Assembly (NCBI RefSeq): GCF_900112775.1
Contig: NZ_FOYZ01000004.1
Span: forward strand, 152,530-216,529
Reading direction: 5' to 3'
From: Anaeromicropila populeti
GTDB taxonomy: Bacteria; Bacillota; Clostridia; Lachnospirales; Lachnospiraceae
Length of the DNA stretch: 64,000 bases
Positions 1 through 10,200 of this stretch are shown here, one piece after another. The number at the start of each line of letters is the position of its first letter. Position 1 is the first letter of the stretch. The notes below the pieces were generated by a model. The model was given only the letters and a program-made list of their open reading frames with translations. It was not told where the DNA came from and made no database searches. A program made the translations under genes and the position numbers.

Positions 1-1
1 A

Positions 2-1171
2 TTTAGATTTATTTCAGATGAGCCAGTTCAAAAAGTTCACGATTTCTTACAATTAAAAATAGATTCTATAGAAGCAAAAGAAACAGAAATAAAAAAGTAT
101 TTAGAGGATTTTATTCAGCCCTTTAATCTTGCTGAATTACCATTAATGCGTATAAAATTGCTTAAACACAGTGAGCAAAAGTATACCATGTTACTTGATT
201 TTCATCATATCATTATAGATGGATATTCCATGAGTATATTAATTAATGAATTAATGCAATTATATCAGGGGATAAGGTTGCCTGAATTACGGATTCAGTA
301 TAGTGAATTTTCATTTTGGCATAATAATTTACTAAAATCAGATATGGCTAAGAGTCAAGAAAAGTATTGGCTAAAAAAGCTGGAGAATTTTAAATATACA
401 GAACTTCCTGTAGATAATGTATATACAAATTCAGAGATACTAGCTGGTAACAAAATTCAATATCTAGATACTGAATTAGCAAAGAATATTCAAAAATATT
501 GTATTAAGAAAAAAATAACTAACTTTGTTTTTTATATCTCCATTTTAAATATTGTAATTAGTAAGGAAATTGGACAAAAGGATCTGAGTATTGGTATACC
601 TATTGAGAATAGGAAAAATCAAGATCTGGAGAAGTTAATTGGGTTATTCTTAAATGTAATTATCATACGATCAAACATGGATACTTGTAGTACATTTGAA
701 GAATACATAATGCTTATGAAGGACATAGTATTTGAGGCTCTAGATAATCAAGATTATCCTTATGACGAGTTATATTCTAAAATAAAACAAAATAAGGAAT
801 TTGCTCAAACAAATTTGTTTTCGTTATTTTTTAACTATTTACCATTTGATAGTTATGGTGAATTAACCTTTGATAAAATAAAGGTAATCCCAAATTCAGA
901 TTATGAAATTCTTCCAAAATATGATCTGACCTTTTATGTTAATGAGATGCAAGATGGGTTAAGAATGAATTTGGTATACAAGGCTAATTTATACAATAGT
1001 CATCGTATTGAGAGAATTTTAGTAAACTATGTTGGAGTGTGCAGCCAAGTAATAAATAATGAGCAGATTAAAATAGATGATATTTGTTTTATTGATACAA
1101 TAGCTCAGCAATTTGATGAAAATGCAGTTTGCATGGAAGCGGAGTTTGATAATGATGATTTTATGCTGTAA
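2..1171 (+). CDS. NRPS, C-terminal condensation domain (5' partial)
   Basis: The reading frame is open from base 2, so the gene starts before the window. The visible 389 residues are a single NRPS condensation (C) domain, which joins an acyl or peptidyl donor to an acceptor amine (or alcohol). The acceptor-side lead-in ending in PFNLAELPLMR is present, followed by the catalytic HHxxxDG motif as HHIIIDGYS with both His and Asp intact, and then the later NRKNQDLEKLIGLFLN-type core and the DYPYDEL-type segment. After the domain the protein simply stops (DNDDFML), with no adenylation or carrier domain following. It is therefore a C-terminal C domain. Such domains either release a finished chain or hand over to another protein. 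All downstream genes are on the same strand with short gaps, which suggests one operon with the PKS genes. Whether it acts first or last in the pathway cannot be decided from gene order. Confidence 0.88.
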   Translation, partial: FRFISDEPVQKVHDFLQLKIDSIEAKETEIKKYLEDFIQPFNLAELPLMRIKLLKHSEQKYTMLLDFHHIIIDGYSMSILINELMQLYQGIRLPELRIQYSEFSFWHNNLLKSDMAKSQEKYWLKKLENFKYTELPVDNVYTNSEILAGNKIQYLDTELAKNIQKYCIKKKITNFVFYISILNIVISKEIGQKDLSIGIPIENRKNQDLEKLIGLFLNVIIIRSNMDTCSTFEEYIMLMKDIVFEALDNQDYPYDELYSKIKQNKEFAQTNLFSLFFNYLPFDSYGELTFDKIKVIPNSDYEILPKYDLTFYVNEMQDGLRMNLVYKANLYNSHRIERILVNYVGVCSQVINNEQIKIDDICFIDTIAQQFDENAVCMEAEFDNDDFML

Positions 1172-1195
1172 AATACTAGTTTAGATAGGTGGAAA

Positions 1196-1957
1196 ATGAA
1201 GATATTTGTTGTATCTGATATTCATGTGGATTATATTTCTAATCGAATGTGGATTAAAAAATTAGTAAATTATAATTTTAGTAAAGATATCTTAATTATT
1301 TCAGGAGATATATCCTCTAAAATAAATTTAATTGAGGAAGTATTTGTTTTTTTAAAAAAGGTATTTCATGAAGTATTTTTTGTTCCTGGAAATCATGATT
1401 TATGGTTAGAGAACCAAAAAATAAATACTGTAATTAAAAAATGGAACATCCTGAACAGTGTTGTAAGAAAAACGGGAGTACATATGGAAGCAAAGGACTT
1501 TGATGGTTTTTCAATTGTTCCAATTATGTCGTGGTATGACTTTTCGTTTGGCATGCCAAGTAAAGAGTTATATACAATCTGGAGGGATTTTATAGCATGC
1601 AATTTGAAAAATTATAATCAAATTCAAGATTTAAATCAGTATTGCTGTGAATTGAATGAAAAAATGATTTTTAATACAAACAACCGAATTATTTCATTTT
1701 CACATTTTGTACCTGACACCAGGCTATTGCCTACAAATAAATTAAAAAATCTTTCATTACTAGTTCCAGTAATGGGAAGTACATATATTAACCAGTATAT
1801 AAAAAGGATAGAATCGATTAAGCATATTTACGGTCATGTTCATATTGCAGAAAATACGACTATTGAAGGAGTAAATTATATTAATAATTCATTTGGATAT
1901 CCAATTGAAACTTTATTTACATTAAAAAAAATAATGTGTATTGATGAAATTGCATAA
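1196..1957 (+). CDS. Calcineurin-like metallophosphoesterase in PKS cluster
   Basis: The product is a 253-residue metal-dependent phosphoesterase of the calcineurin superfamily. All metal-binding motifs are visible and intact: SDIHVD near the N-terminus, SGDIS, PGNHDLW, SHF and GHVH near the C-terminus, so it should be active. No signal peptide or membrane segment is seen, so it is cytosolic. It sits 24 bp after the NRPS end and 18 bp before the AT-ER gene, with a ribosome-binding site (AGGTGG) just upstream of ATG 1196, so it is almost certainly co-transcribed with the pathway. The substrate is unknown. Possible roles are removing a phosphate from the product or an intermediate (for example a phosphate-protected precursor), or cleaving a phosphopantetheinyl group. 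These are inferences only. Confidence 0.85.
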   Translation: MKIFVVSDIHVDYISNRMWIKKLVNYNFSKDILIISGDISSKINLIEEVFVFLKKVFHEVFFVPGNHDLWLENQKINTVIKKWNILNSVVRKTGVHMEAKDFDGFSIVPIMSWYDFSFGMPSKELYTIWRDFIACNLKNYNQIQDLNQYCCELNEKMIFNTNNRIISFSHFVPDTRLLPTNKLKNLSLLVPVMGSTYINQYIKRIESIKHIYGHVHIAENTTIEGVNYINNSFGYPIETLFTLKKIMCIDEIA

Positions 1958-1975
1958 GAGAAAGGTGGTAATAAA

Positions 1976-4240
1976 ATGAAAGCGTACGTTTTTCCAGGAC
2001 AAGGCTCACAAACTGTAGGAATGGGAAAGGAGCTATTTGATGAATTTCCTAAAGTCACCGAAATAGCAGACAGAGTCTTAGGCTATTCTATAAAAGAACT
2101 GTGTTTAGAGGATAAGAATAATGTCCTTAATCAGACACAATATACTCAGCCAGCAATGTATGTGGTTAATGCACTATATTACTATAAAAAAATAAAGGAT
2201 GCAGTGCAAAAACCAGATTATGTAGCAGGCCATAGTCTGGGTGAGTATAATGCATTACTTGCAGCAGGTGCATTTGATTTTGAAACTGGATTAAGGCTAG
2301 TAAAAAAAAGGGCAGAATTAATGCAAAAAGCAATTGGTGGAGGCATGGCTGCAATCATTGGAGTAACAAAGGATAGAGTTAATGAAATATTGGTAAAAAA
2401 TAATTTGGATAGGATAGATATAGCAAATTGTAATACAGAACTTCAAACAGTTATATCAGGATATGAAAACGATATTGATGCATCAAAAAGCATTTTTGAA
2501 CAGGTTCCTGGAATTTCTTATATAAAATTAAAAGTAAGTGGTGCATTTCATTCTAGATATATGGAAGATGCAAGCGAAGAGTTTAAAAATTTTATACAGG
2601 AAGCTAAAATAAATAATCTAGAGATACCAGTTATCTCTAATGTGAGTGGTGAGCTTTATAAAAATGGAGAAGTAAAAAATAATTTAATTAATCAGATAAA
2701 AAGTTCGGTTCAATGGAACAAGAGTATGATTTATTTGATGAATCAGAATTCTGATATAGAAATTGAACAAATAGGACCAGGCAATGCATTAGTTGGAATG
2801 ACAAAGCGAATTAGGAGGGAATATGCCAGCCACCCTGAATATGCATTACAGGCTAAACAAGAGGCTGGAGAAAATCAAATAATTGGGAGTAAAAAAGCAA
2901 CAGTATCAGAGAAGTTAGGCAGTGATAAGTTTAAGAAAGATTATAATTTAAAGTATGCATATATTGCTGGAGGAATGTATAGAGGAATTTCTTCGGAACA
3001 AATGGTCGTAAAAATGGCTAAAGCGGGCATGCTTGGTATATTTGGTTCAGGAGGCTTGGGGTACAAGCAGGTAGAACAGGCAATTCAGAAAATACAGAGT
3101 CAGTTGTCAAGTAATCAGTTATTCGGAATGAATTTTTTACAACGTCTAGATAATGAAGAGAAAGAAGTCGCAATCATTGATTTATTTTTGAAATATCATA
3201 TTAAAGTTATTGAGGCATCTGGTTTTATTAAAATGACAAAAAGTTTAGTTAAGTATCGTGCCAAGGGATTGAAAAAAGACGTATTAGGAAATGTGGTTTC
3301 AGAACATAAAATTATTGCAAAAATGTCTCGGCCAGAAGTAGCAGAAATGTTTTTAAGTCCTGCTCCTGATAAATTGTTAGATAAACTTGTTGAACAGGGA
3401 GACATAACATCAGAAGAAGCATTATTAGCTGGAAAAATTCCTGTTGCCGATGATATTACTGTTGAGGGTGATTCGGGTGGACATACAGATCAAGGAATTA
3501 CTTGTGTGCTGTTTCCAGCTATGGTTGCAACGCGAGACCGGTTAAAGAAACAATTTGGATATGAAAAAGACGTTAGAATTGGCCTGGCTGGAGGAATTGG
3601 AACGCCAATTTCTGCTGTAGCAGCTTTTGCTATGGGAGCAGATTATATAGTTACTGGCTCAATTAATCAATGTACAGTAGAAAGCAATACAAGTGAATTG
3701 GTAAAAAGTCTTTTGCAAGATATTAACGTTCAGGATACGGATTACACAATAGCTGGAGATATGTTTGAAATTGGTGCTAAAGTGCAAGTATTAAAAAAAG
3801 GTGTATTTTTCCCCGCAAGAGGAAATACGTTGTATGAATTATATAGACATAATAATTCTATAGATGACCTTGACGAAGATACTAAGCAAATGATTGAAAA
3901 GAGATATTTTAAAAAAAGTTTTAAAGAAGTTTATCAAGAAATGATAAGAAATCTTTCACAAGAAGAAATACAAAAAATTGAGGATAGTCCCAAGAAAAAA
4001 ATGGCTCTAATATTTAAATGGTACTTTTCAAACAGTACTAGACTTGCAATGGAAGGAGAAGCAGAAGGAAAAATAGATTTTCAGGTACACTGTGGACCAG
4101 CATTAGGAGCCTTTAATCAATGGGTAAGAGGTACAGAATTAGAGGACTGGCGTAACCGGCATGTAGATCAAATTGCAATAAAAATTATGGATGAAGCATC
4201 TGAGCAGCTTGTGGAAAGGCTTAAAATGTTAATGAACTAA
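1976..4240 (+). CDS. PksE-like trans-acting acyltransferase / enoyl reductase
   Basis: This two-domain protein serves PKS modules that lack their own AT. Residues about 1-285 are a malonyl-CoA:ACP acyltransferase with the PGQGSQ start, the nucleophile in GHSLGE (Ser87) and the catalytic His in the GAFHSRYM segment (His192). Residues about 310-754 are an FMN-dependent enoyl reductase of the PfaD / nitronate-monooxygenase family, starting at YIAGGMYRGISSEQ and containing the GDSGGHTDQG and GLAGGIGTP segments. Length and order match PksE of Bacillus subtilis. It loads malonyl units on the stand-alone modules, and its ER half can reduce selected enoyl intermediates in trans. The start has a good ribosome-binding site (AAAGGTGGT). 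It is the only AT seen in the window with an intact active site. Confidence 0.95.
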   Translation: MKAYVFPGQGSQTVGMGKELFDEFPKVTEIADRVLGYSIKELCLEDKNNVLNQTQYTQPAMYVVNALYYYKKIKDAVQKPDYVAGHSLGEYNALLAAGAFDFETGLRLVKKRAELMQKAIGGGMAAIIGVTKDRVNEILVKNNLDRIDIANCNTELQTVISGYENDIDASKSIFEQVPGISYIKLKVSGAFHSRYMEDASEEFKNFIQEAKINNLEIPVISNVSGELYKNGEVKNNLINQIKSSVQWNKSMIYLMNQNSDIEIEQIGPGNALVGMTKRIRREYASHPEYALQAKQEAGENQIIGSKKATVSEKLGSDKFKKDYNLKYAYIAGGMYRGISSEQMVVKMAKAGMLGIFGSGGLGYKQVEQAIQKIQSQLSSNQLFGMNFLQRLDNEEKEVAIIDLFLKYHIKVIEASGFIKMTKSLVKYRAKGLKKDVLGNVVSEHKIIAKMSRPEVAEMFLSPAPDKLLDKLVEQGDITSEEALLAGKIPVADDITVEGDSGGHTDQGITCVLFPAMVATRDRLKKQFGYEKDVRIGLAGGIGTPISAVAAFAMGADYIVTGSINQCTVESNTSELVKSLLQDINVQDTDYTIAGDMFEIGAKVQVLKKGVFFPARGNTLYELYRHNNSIDDLDEDTKQMIEKRYFKKSFKEVYQEMIRNLSQEEIQKIEDSPKKKMALIFKWYFSNSTRLAMEGEAEGKIDFQVHCGPALGAFNQWVRGTELEDWRNRHVDQIAIKIMDEASEQLVERLKMLMN

Positions 4241-4268
4241 TTAAGAATAAAAAATATAAGTGGGGAAA

Positions 4269-7200
4269 ATGGCTGTGCGCAAAAATAATAGAGGTAGAGG
4301 AACTGATATTGCTATTGTTGGAATGGCATGTCAGTTCCCAAAAGCTAAAGATTATAATGAATTTTGGGATAACATTATAAAGGGAAAAGATTGTATAGAA
4401 GAAATTAAGCGATGGAATAATAACCAGTTCTATTCTGAAAATTATGATGACAATAAAAGCATTAGTAAATGGATGGGACATTTAGATGACATTCAAATGT
4501 TTGACAATAACTTTTTTAACATATCACCAAAAGAAGCAAATGAGATGGATCCACAACAAAGAATATTACTGGAAAATACATGGAAATGCATTGAGGATTC
4601 TGGAATATCTTTAAAGTGTTTACAAAAAAATATTACTTCAGTTTATGTATCCGCATTAAACTTAAATTCCTATTTTGACCTTCTAAACAAAGAGAATGTT
4701 GGAGTCTTTACGGGAAATGGAAATTACCCTTTTATGCTTTCAAACAGAATATCTTATTTTTTTGACTTAAAGGGTGACAGTAAAGTAATAGATACAGGGT
4801 GCTCAGGAGCCCTCATTGCGACGTATGATGCTCAAAGGAGCTTAATTAATAAGGATTCGGATTATGCATTAGTTGAATCTATAAATATATGTATTGAGCC
4901 ATTAAAGTATATTATATGGTCAAAAAATAGAATGTTAAGTGGAGATGGAAGATGTAAAACTTTCGACAAGGATGCAAATGGATTTGTTATGGGCGAGGGG
5001 GTTGGAGTTTTACTTCTTCAAAGGCTTGATGATGCAATCAGAGATAATAACCATATTTATGGTGTAATTAAAGGTTGTGCTGTAGGGCATGGAGGACATG
5101 CTAACACAATTACATCTCCAAGTGTAGAGATACAAAAGAGTGTAATAAGAAAGGCTTATCAGGATGCTCAATGTTCTGTTGAAGATGTGACATATATAGA
5201 AACACATGGAACGGGAACTTCTTTAGGAGATCCAATTGAGATAGAAGCGCTAAAGCAGGTGTTTAGAGAAGATACGGAGAAAAAGCAATACTGTGAATTA
5301 GGGTCTGTAAAGACGAATATAGGACATCTTTTAAATGCTGCAGGCATGGCCAGTATTATTAAGGTTCTCTTAATGTTTAAATATAAAAAGATTCCGCCAT
5401 TAATTAATTTCAAAATGTTAAACCCTATGATTGAATTTGATGAATCATCATTTTTTATTTCAACAGATACAAAAGACTGGAAATGTGAAGAGAAAGCAAG
5501 ATTAGCTGGTATAACAGCTATTGGATTAGGTGGATCAAACAGTCATCTTGTTATACAAGAGTATGTTGCTAAAACTATGGATGAGAAAACAGAACTTATC
5601 AATGAATATCCATTTATATTATCTGCCAAAACGGAAAACAGTTTAGAGAAAATAAAAGATAAATGGTTAAAATTTATAAAGAACAACGGAGTTGAGAGTC
5701 TTGCCTTAAAAGATATCTGTATGACTCAATTGCTTGGTCGAGAAAATTTTAAGTATAGAGTTGGCGGTATGGTTTCAACTATTGAAGATATTAGTAATAT
5801 GCTAGAACGACATGATAACACTCCTATATCGGATGACGCAGATTTAGAGTGCATGTTTATAGCAAGAAATATCAAGTTAACTTCTTTTTCTGTGAATAGC
5901 AGCTTATTTAAGGAACATCAGGTATTTAATAGGCTTGAAATGATTTTAAAAATGACAGAAGAAATAAGCACAAATTATAAAAGAAGAAAAGATTTTTATA
6001 ATGGAACATGGAAAGAAATATATGTAAACTTAAATAATTTTATTTTGCAGTATAGTGTTATTTCTGGTTTAAAAGAGCTTGGAGTCCGAATGGATCAGAC
6101 TACTGGTGAAGGTACAGGAGTATGGATCAGTTTAGCATTAAGTGAGATTCTTTCTGTAAATCAAATATTATGCTATTTGCTAGATCAAATTAAGCTGTCA
6201 CAACTAAAGCCGGTATGTGGGAACATGACATTTTATGATCCTATTAATCAGAATCTGATAAAACCATTCTGTTTCAATGCTTCTTATTTGCATGATTTAT
6301 TACATAAAGCAGAGCTGCCGGATGAAGCATTTCTGCACTATTCATGTAAAGCAAAGCTGCTTTATGAGAATCAATTTACATTTCGAAAGTATGCAGATGA
6401 ATGGAATGATGTTATAGACGTGTATGGAAGCAGCATTAAAGAAATAATTTATAATAGCCATAGCTCATATTGGAATGAAGACAATATCCAGGAAAAGAAG
6501 TTTCTGTTTGTGCTAATAATTGCAAGCTCTTTAATTAAGCTTAATAAGAAGTGGAATATTAGTGAAGATTATATGATAGATAATGAGAAATTTAATGATT
6601 TAATACATTTACTTAATTCACATAAACTAAGTAGATTGGAACTAATCACACTTTTATTCGGTAAACAAGAGGATTATGAGAAAATTGTAAAGACTTGTCT
6701 TGATAAACGAGGATTTGAAAAGAATATTTTATCAGAAAGAGAAGACTACAAATATCTTTTCAAATTTAGTAAAAAGGAAAAAGTATGGGAAAATTTTGAG
6801 GATTGGTTAATAAAAGTACTTAAAGAGGATTTTACACCAATCCAAAATGACCTATTAAACATTGAGTTTGTTGTAGAAGAACAGGAAGAAAACGTTAGTT
6901 TAACAAGAAATTATAAGTCAGTAAAAATTAGGTTGGATCATAGCCTGCGTTATGAAATAGACAAGTGTTGTGTTCAGCTGTGGTTAACGGGTCAAAGTAT
7001 AAAATGGGATGTATATTATCGAAAAACTGATTACAAAAAGGTCAGTTTACCAGTTTATTCATTTGAGCAAAAAAAGTTTTGGGCTGAAAATCAATCTATT
7101 TGTAATGTGAATAGTAATGATTTATTGCAAGAAAATTCTAATTGTACCATAGAACTTGGTAAGAACATAGAAAGGGAGCCTGTTTTTGTACATAAAGAGT

Positions 7201-10200
7201 GGGAAAAGAAACCATATTATCAAAATGTAAATAGAAAAGAATCAGTTATTATAGTTGCAACAGAGGATACGTTGGAACTTGCAAAGTTAATACAAAAACA
7301 AATGAAGTTGAGTCATATTATTTTATATAGTAATAATGAGTTTGTAGGAGTTCAGAATCTTTCCGATAATTTGGGAGAGGGAATTATTGATGTAACTGGA
7401 TGTGGTACTACATTAATAGAGGAAAAGAAATGGATTGCTGTAATACAGGCTGCTTTGAATACAGCTGTAATAAAAAGAAAAGAGATGAGATTTTTATGCA
7501 TTTCAAAAGGATTGGAAATTTTTCAAAACAGTAAAATAAATATGGCAGGTGCAATTCATGCTGGCTTATTTAGAATGATTCAAAACGAATACAAAGGTAC
7601 CTCATCATGCCATGTAGACTTTGCGGAAAATGACTTAGCTAAGGAAATGGCACCATTAATTATAAAAGAATATTTTAATGACTCAAGGGTTTGCCAAGTT
7701 TGTTATAGAAATAAAGAAAGATTTCAATCCTATTTTAATGAAATATCATTAAAAAATGAACAACGATTACATTTTAATAGAGAACATGCGCTATGGATAA
7801 CTGGTGGAACAAGAGGAATTGGGTATTTGGCTGCAATTCATTTTGCTAAAAATTATGGAGTTCAAAAGTTTGTTTTAACTGGTAGAGAAGAAATACCACC
7901 TAAAAACCAATGGAGTCTATATGGGAATACACCAATAGGAAAAAAGATTGCTGCTATAAAAGAGCTTGAACAATTGGGAGCACAAGTAATAACCTTGGCA
8001 ACAGAGCTTACTGATAATAGGGCGCTGAGAACTAGTCTAGAAGAGGTAAAAAAACAGTTTGGTTTTATTGGAGGAGTTATTCATTGTGCTGGGATAACAG
8101 ACGAAAGAAATCCTGCATTTATCAGAAAAAATGTAGATGAAATTCAATTAGTATTGAATCCAAAGGTTCAAGGTACAGAAAACTTATTTCAGGTATTAAA
8201 GGATGAACCTTTGCAGTTTTTTGTACTGTATTCTTCGGTATCAGCAGCAATTCCCTCTTTATCATCTGGTCAGAGTGATTATGCAATGGCAAATACTTAT
8301 TTGGATTACTTTGCTTGTAGTCATTATAAAAAATGTGCAGTAGTTAGTATTCAGTGGCCGAGTTGGAGCATGTCTGGTATGGGAGAGGTGAAAAATAAGG
8401 CTTATTTGGAAACTGGCTTATTAAGTCATACCAATAATGAGGGCTTGTATCTGTTAGATAAAATAATTTCTCAAAAAATAAGTAATTTAGAAACGCCTGT
8501 TATTATGCCGGCATATGTAAACTTTGATAAATGGAAATTAAAAAAACTGTTAAACAGGGAGGCGCTTCATATGGCAGATAATGTTCTAGTTAATGAACTA
8601 AGCAGTTTTATATCAAAAATATTTATGGAGGAACTTAGCTTAGAAGCACAAGATATAGATTATGATATTATGTTTCAGGAACTTGGTGTTGATTCTATTA
8701 TACTAGCCCAAATTGTAAAGAGAATGGAAAATTCTTTGGAAGGAATTGCAATTGATCCAGCTGTAATCTTAGAATACCCCAACATTCGACAGTTATCGGA
8801 GTTTTTACTAGAAACCTATCCAGATAAAATCAAAACGGCATTAACGTCGTGTAATAAAAAAAATCAAGTAAAACAGGAAACAGATGGTGACTTAGAAAAG
8901 CTGATTTGTAATATTATTGCAGAAGAATTAGGAGTTGAAAAAGAAGATATTGATGTGAATGAAATGTTTGAAAATATGGGTATTGACTCTATTTTTTTAC
9001 AACAGATAATTAAAAGATTTGATCGAGAATTACAAGGAATAAAGCTTGCTCCCGATGTATTTTTTGAGTACCGCACAATAAAGGAATTGGCAGACTACCT
9101 ATCTACTAATTATGAAGATAGCTTGGGTAAAAAAATAGAAAAGCAGGTCATCATGCCAAAAGAGGAGTCTGCTATTGTGAAAAGCAGTTCAAGATGTAAC
9201 AAAAAGGTTGCAGTAATTGGAATGGCATGCCATTTCCCAGATGCACCAGATATACAGACGTACTGGAGTAACCTGGTTAGTAAAAAAGACAGTATTTGCA
9301 TCATTCCCAAAGAACGATTTGACTGGGAAAAACGGTATTATCCAAATGAATTTAAGAAGGGGAATATTATAAGTAAATGGGGAGGTTTTTTGAAGGATAT
9401 AGAATATTTTGATGCGGAATACTTTAAGGTAAAAGAATCTTTGGCAAAAAATATGGATCCATTGCAGCGTCAATGGCTTGAAGTGAGTGTAGAAGCATTA
9501 GCGGATGCAGGATATAGCAAAAAGCAGGTATGGGGTCAGGATATAGGTGTATTTTGTGGGGCAAGAGTAAGTACATTTCATAATAAGATAAAGCAGGATA
9601 CCAGCGATACAATTGTTGGAATTGGTCAGAATTTTATTGCAACACATTTATCTCATTTTCTTAATTTAAAGGGTCCCAATATGGTTATTGATACAGCTTG
9701 TTCAAGTTCGCTGACAGCTATTCATTTAGCTGCTCAAAGTATTTTAAGTGGTGAATCTGATATGGCGTTTGCTGGTGGAGTAGAAATTTTAGAAGAATCA
9801 ATTTACGAATTGCTAAGTGCTGCAAAAATCTTGTCTCCTGATGGGCGGTGTAAGACTTTCGATGCAAATGCCAACGGAATAGGCATTGGAGAAGGCTGCG
9901 GTGTATTAATTTTAAAGGAACTGAATAGGGCAATAGATGACAATAATAAAATATATGGAGTTATTGATGGTTCAGCACTTAATAATGATGGAAACACTAT
10001 GGGAATTACCACACCAAGTCCAGAACAGCAGAGAGAATTAATTCAAAAGGCTATTAAGAATGCAAAAATAGATCCGACAACAATTAGTTATGTTGAAACG
10101 CATGGAACAGGAACTTTAATAGGAGATCCAATAGAACTAAAGGGACTGAATACAGTCTTTAAATCTTATACAGATGAAAAACATTTTTGTGGGGTAGGAA

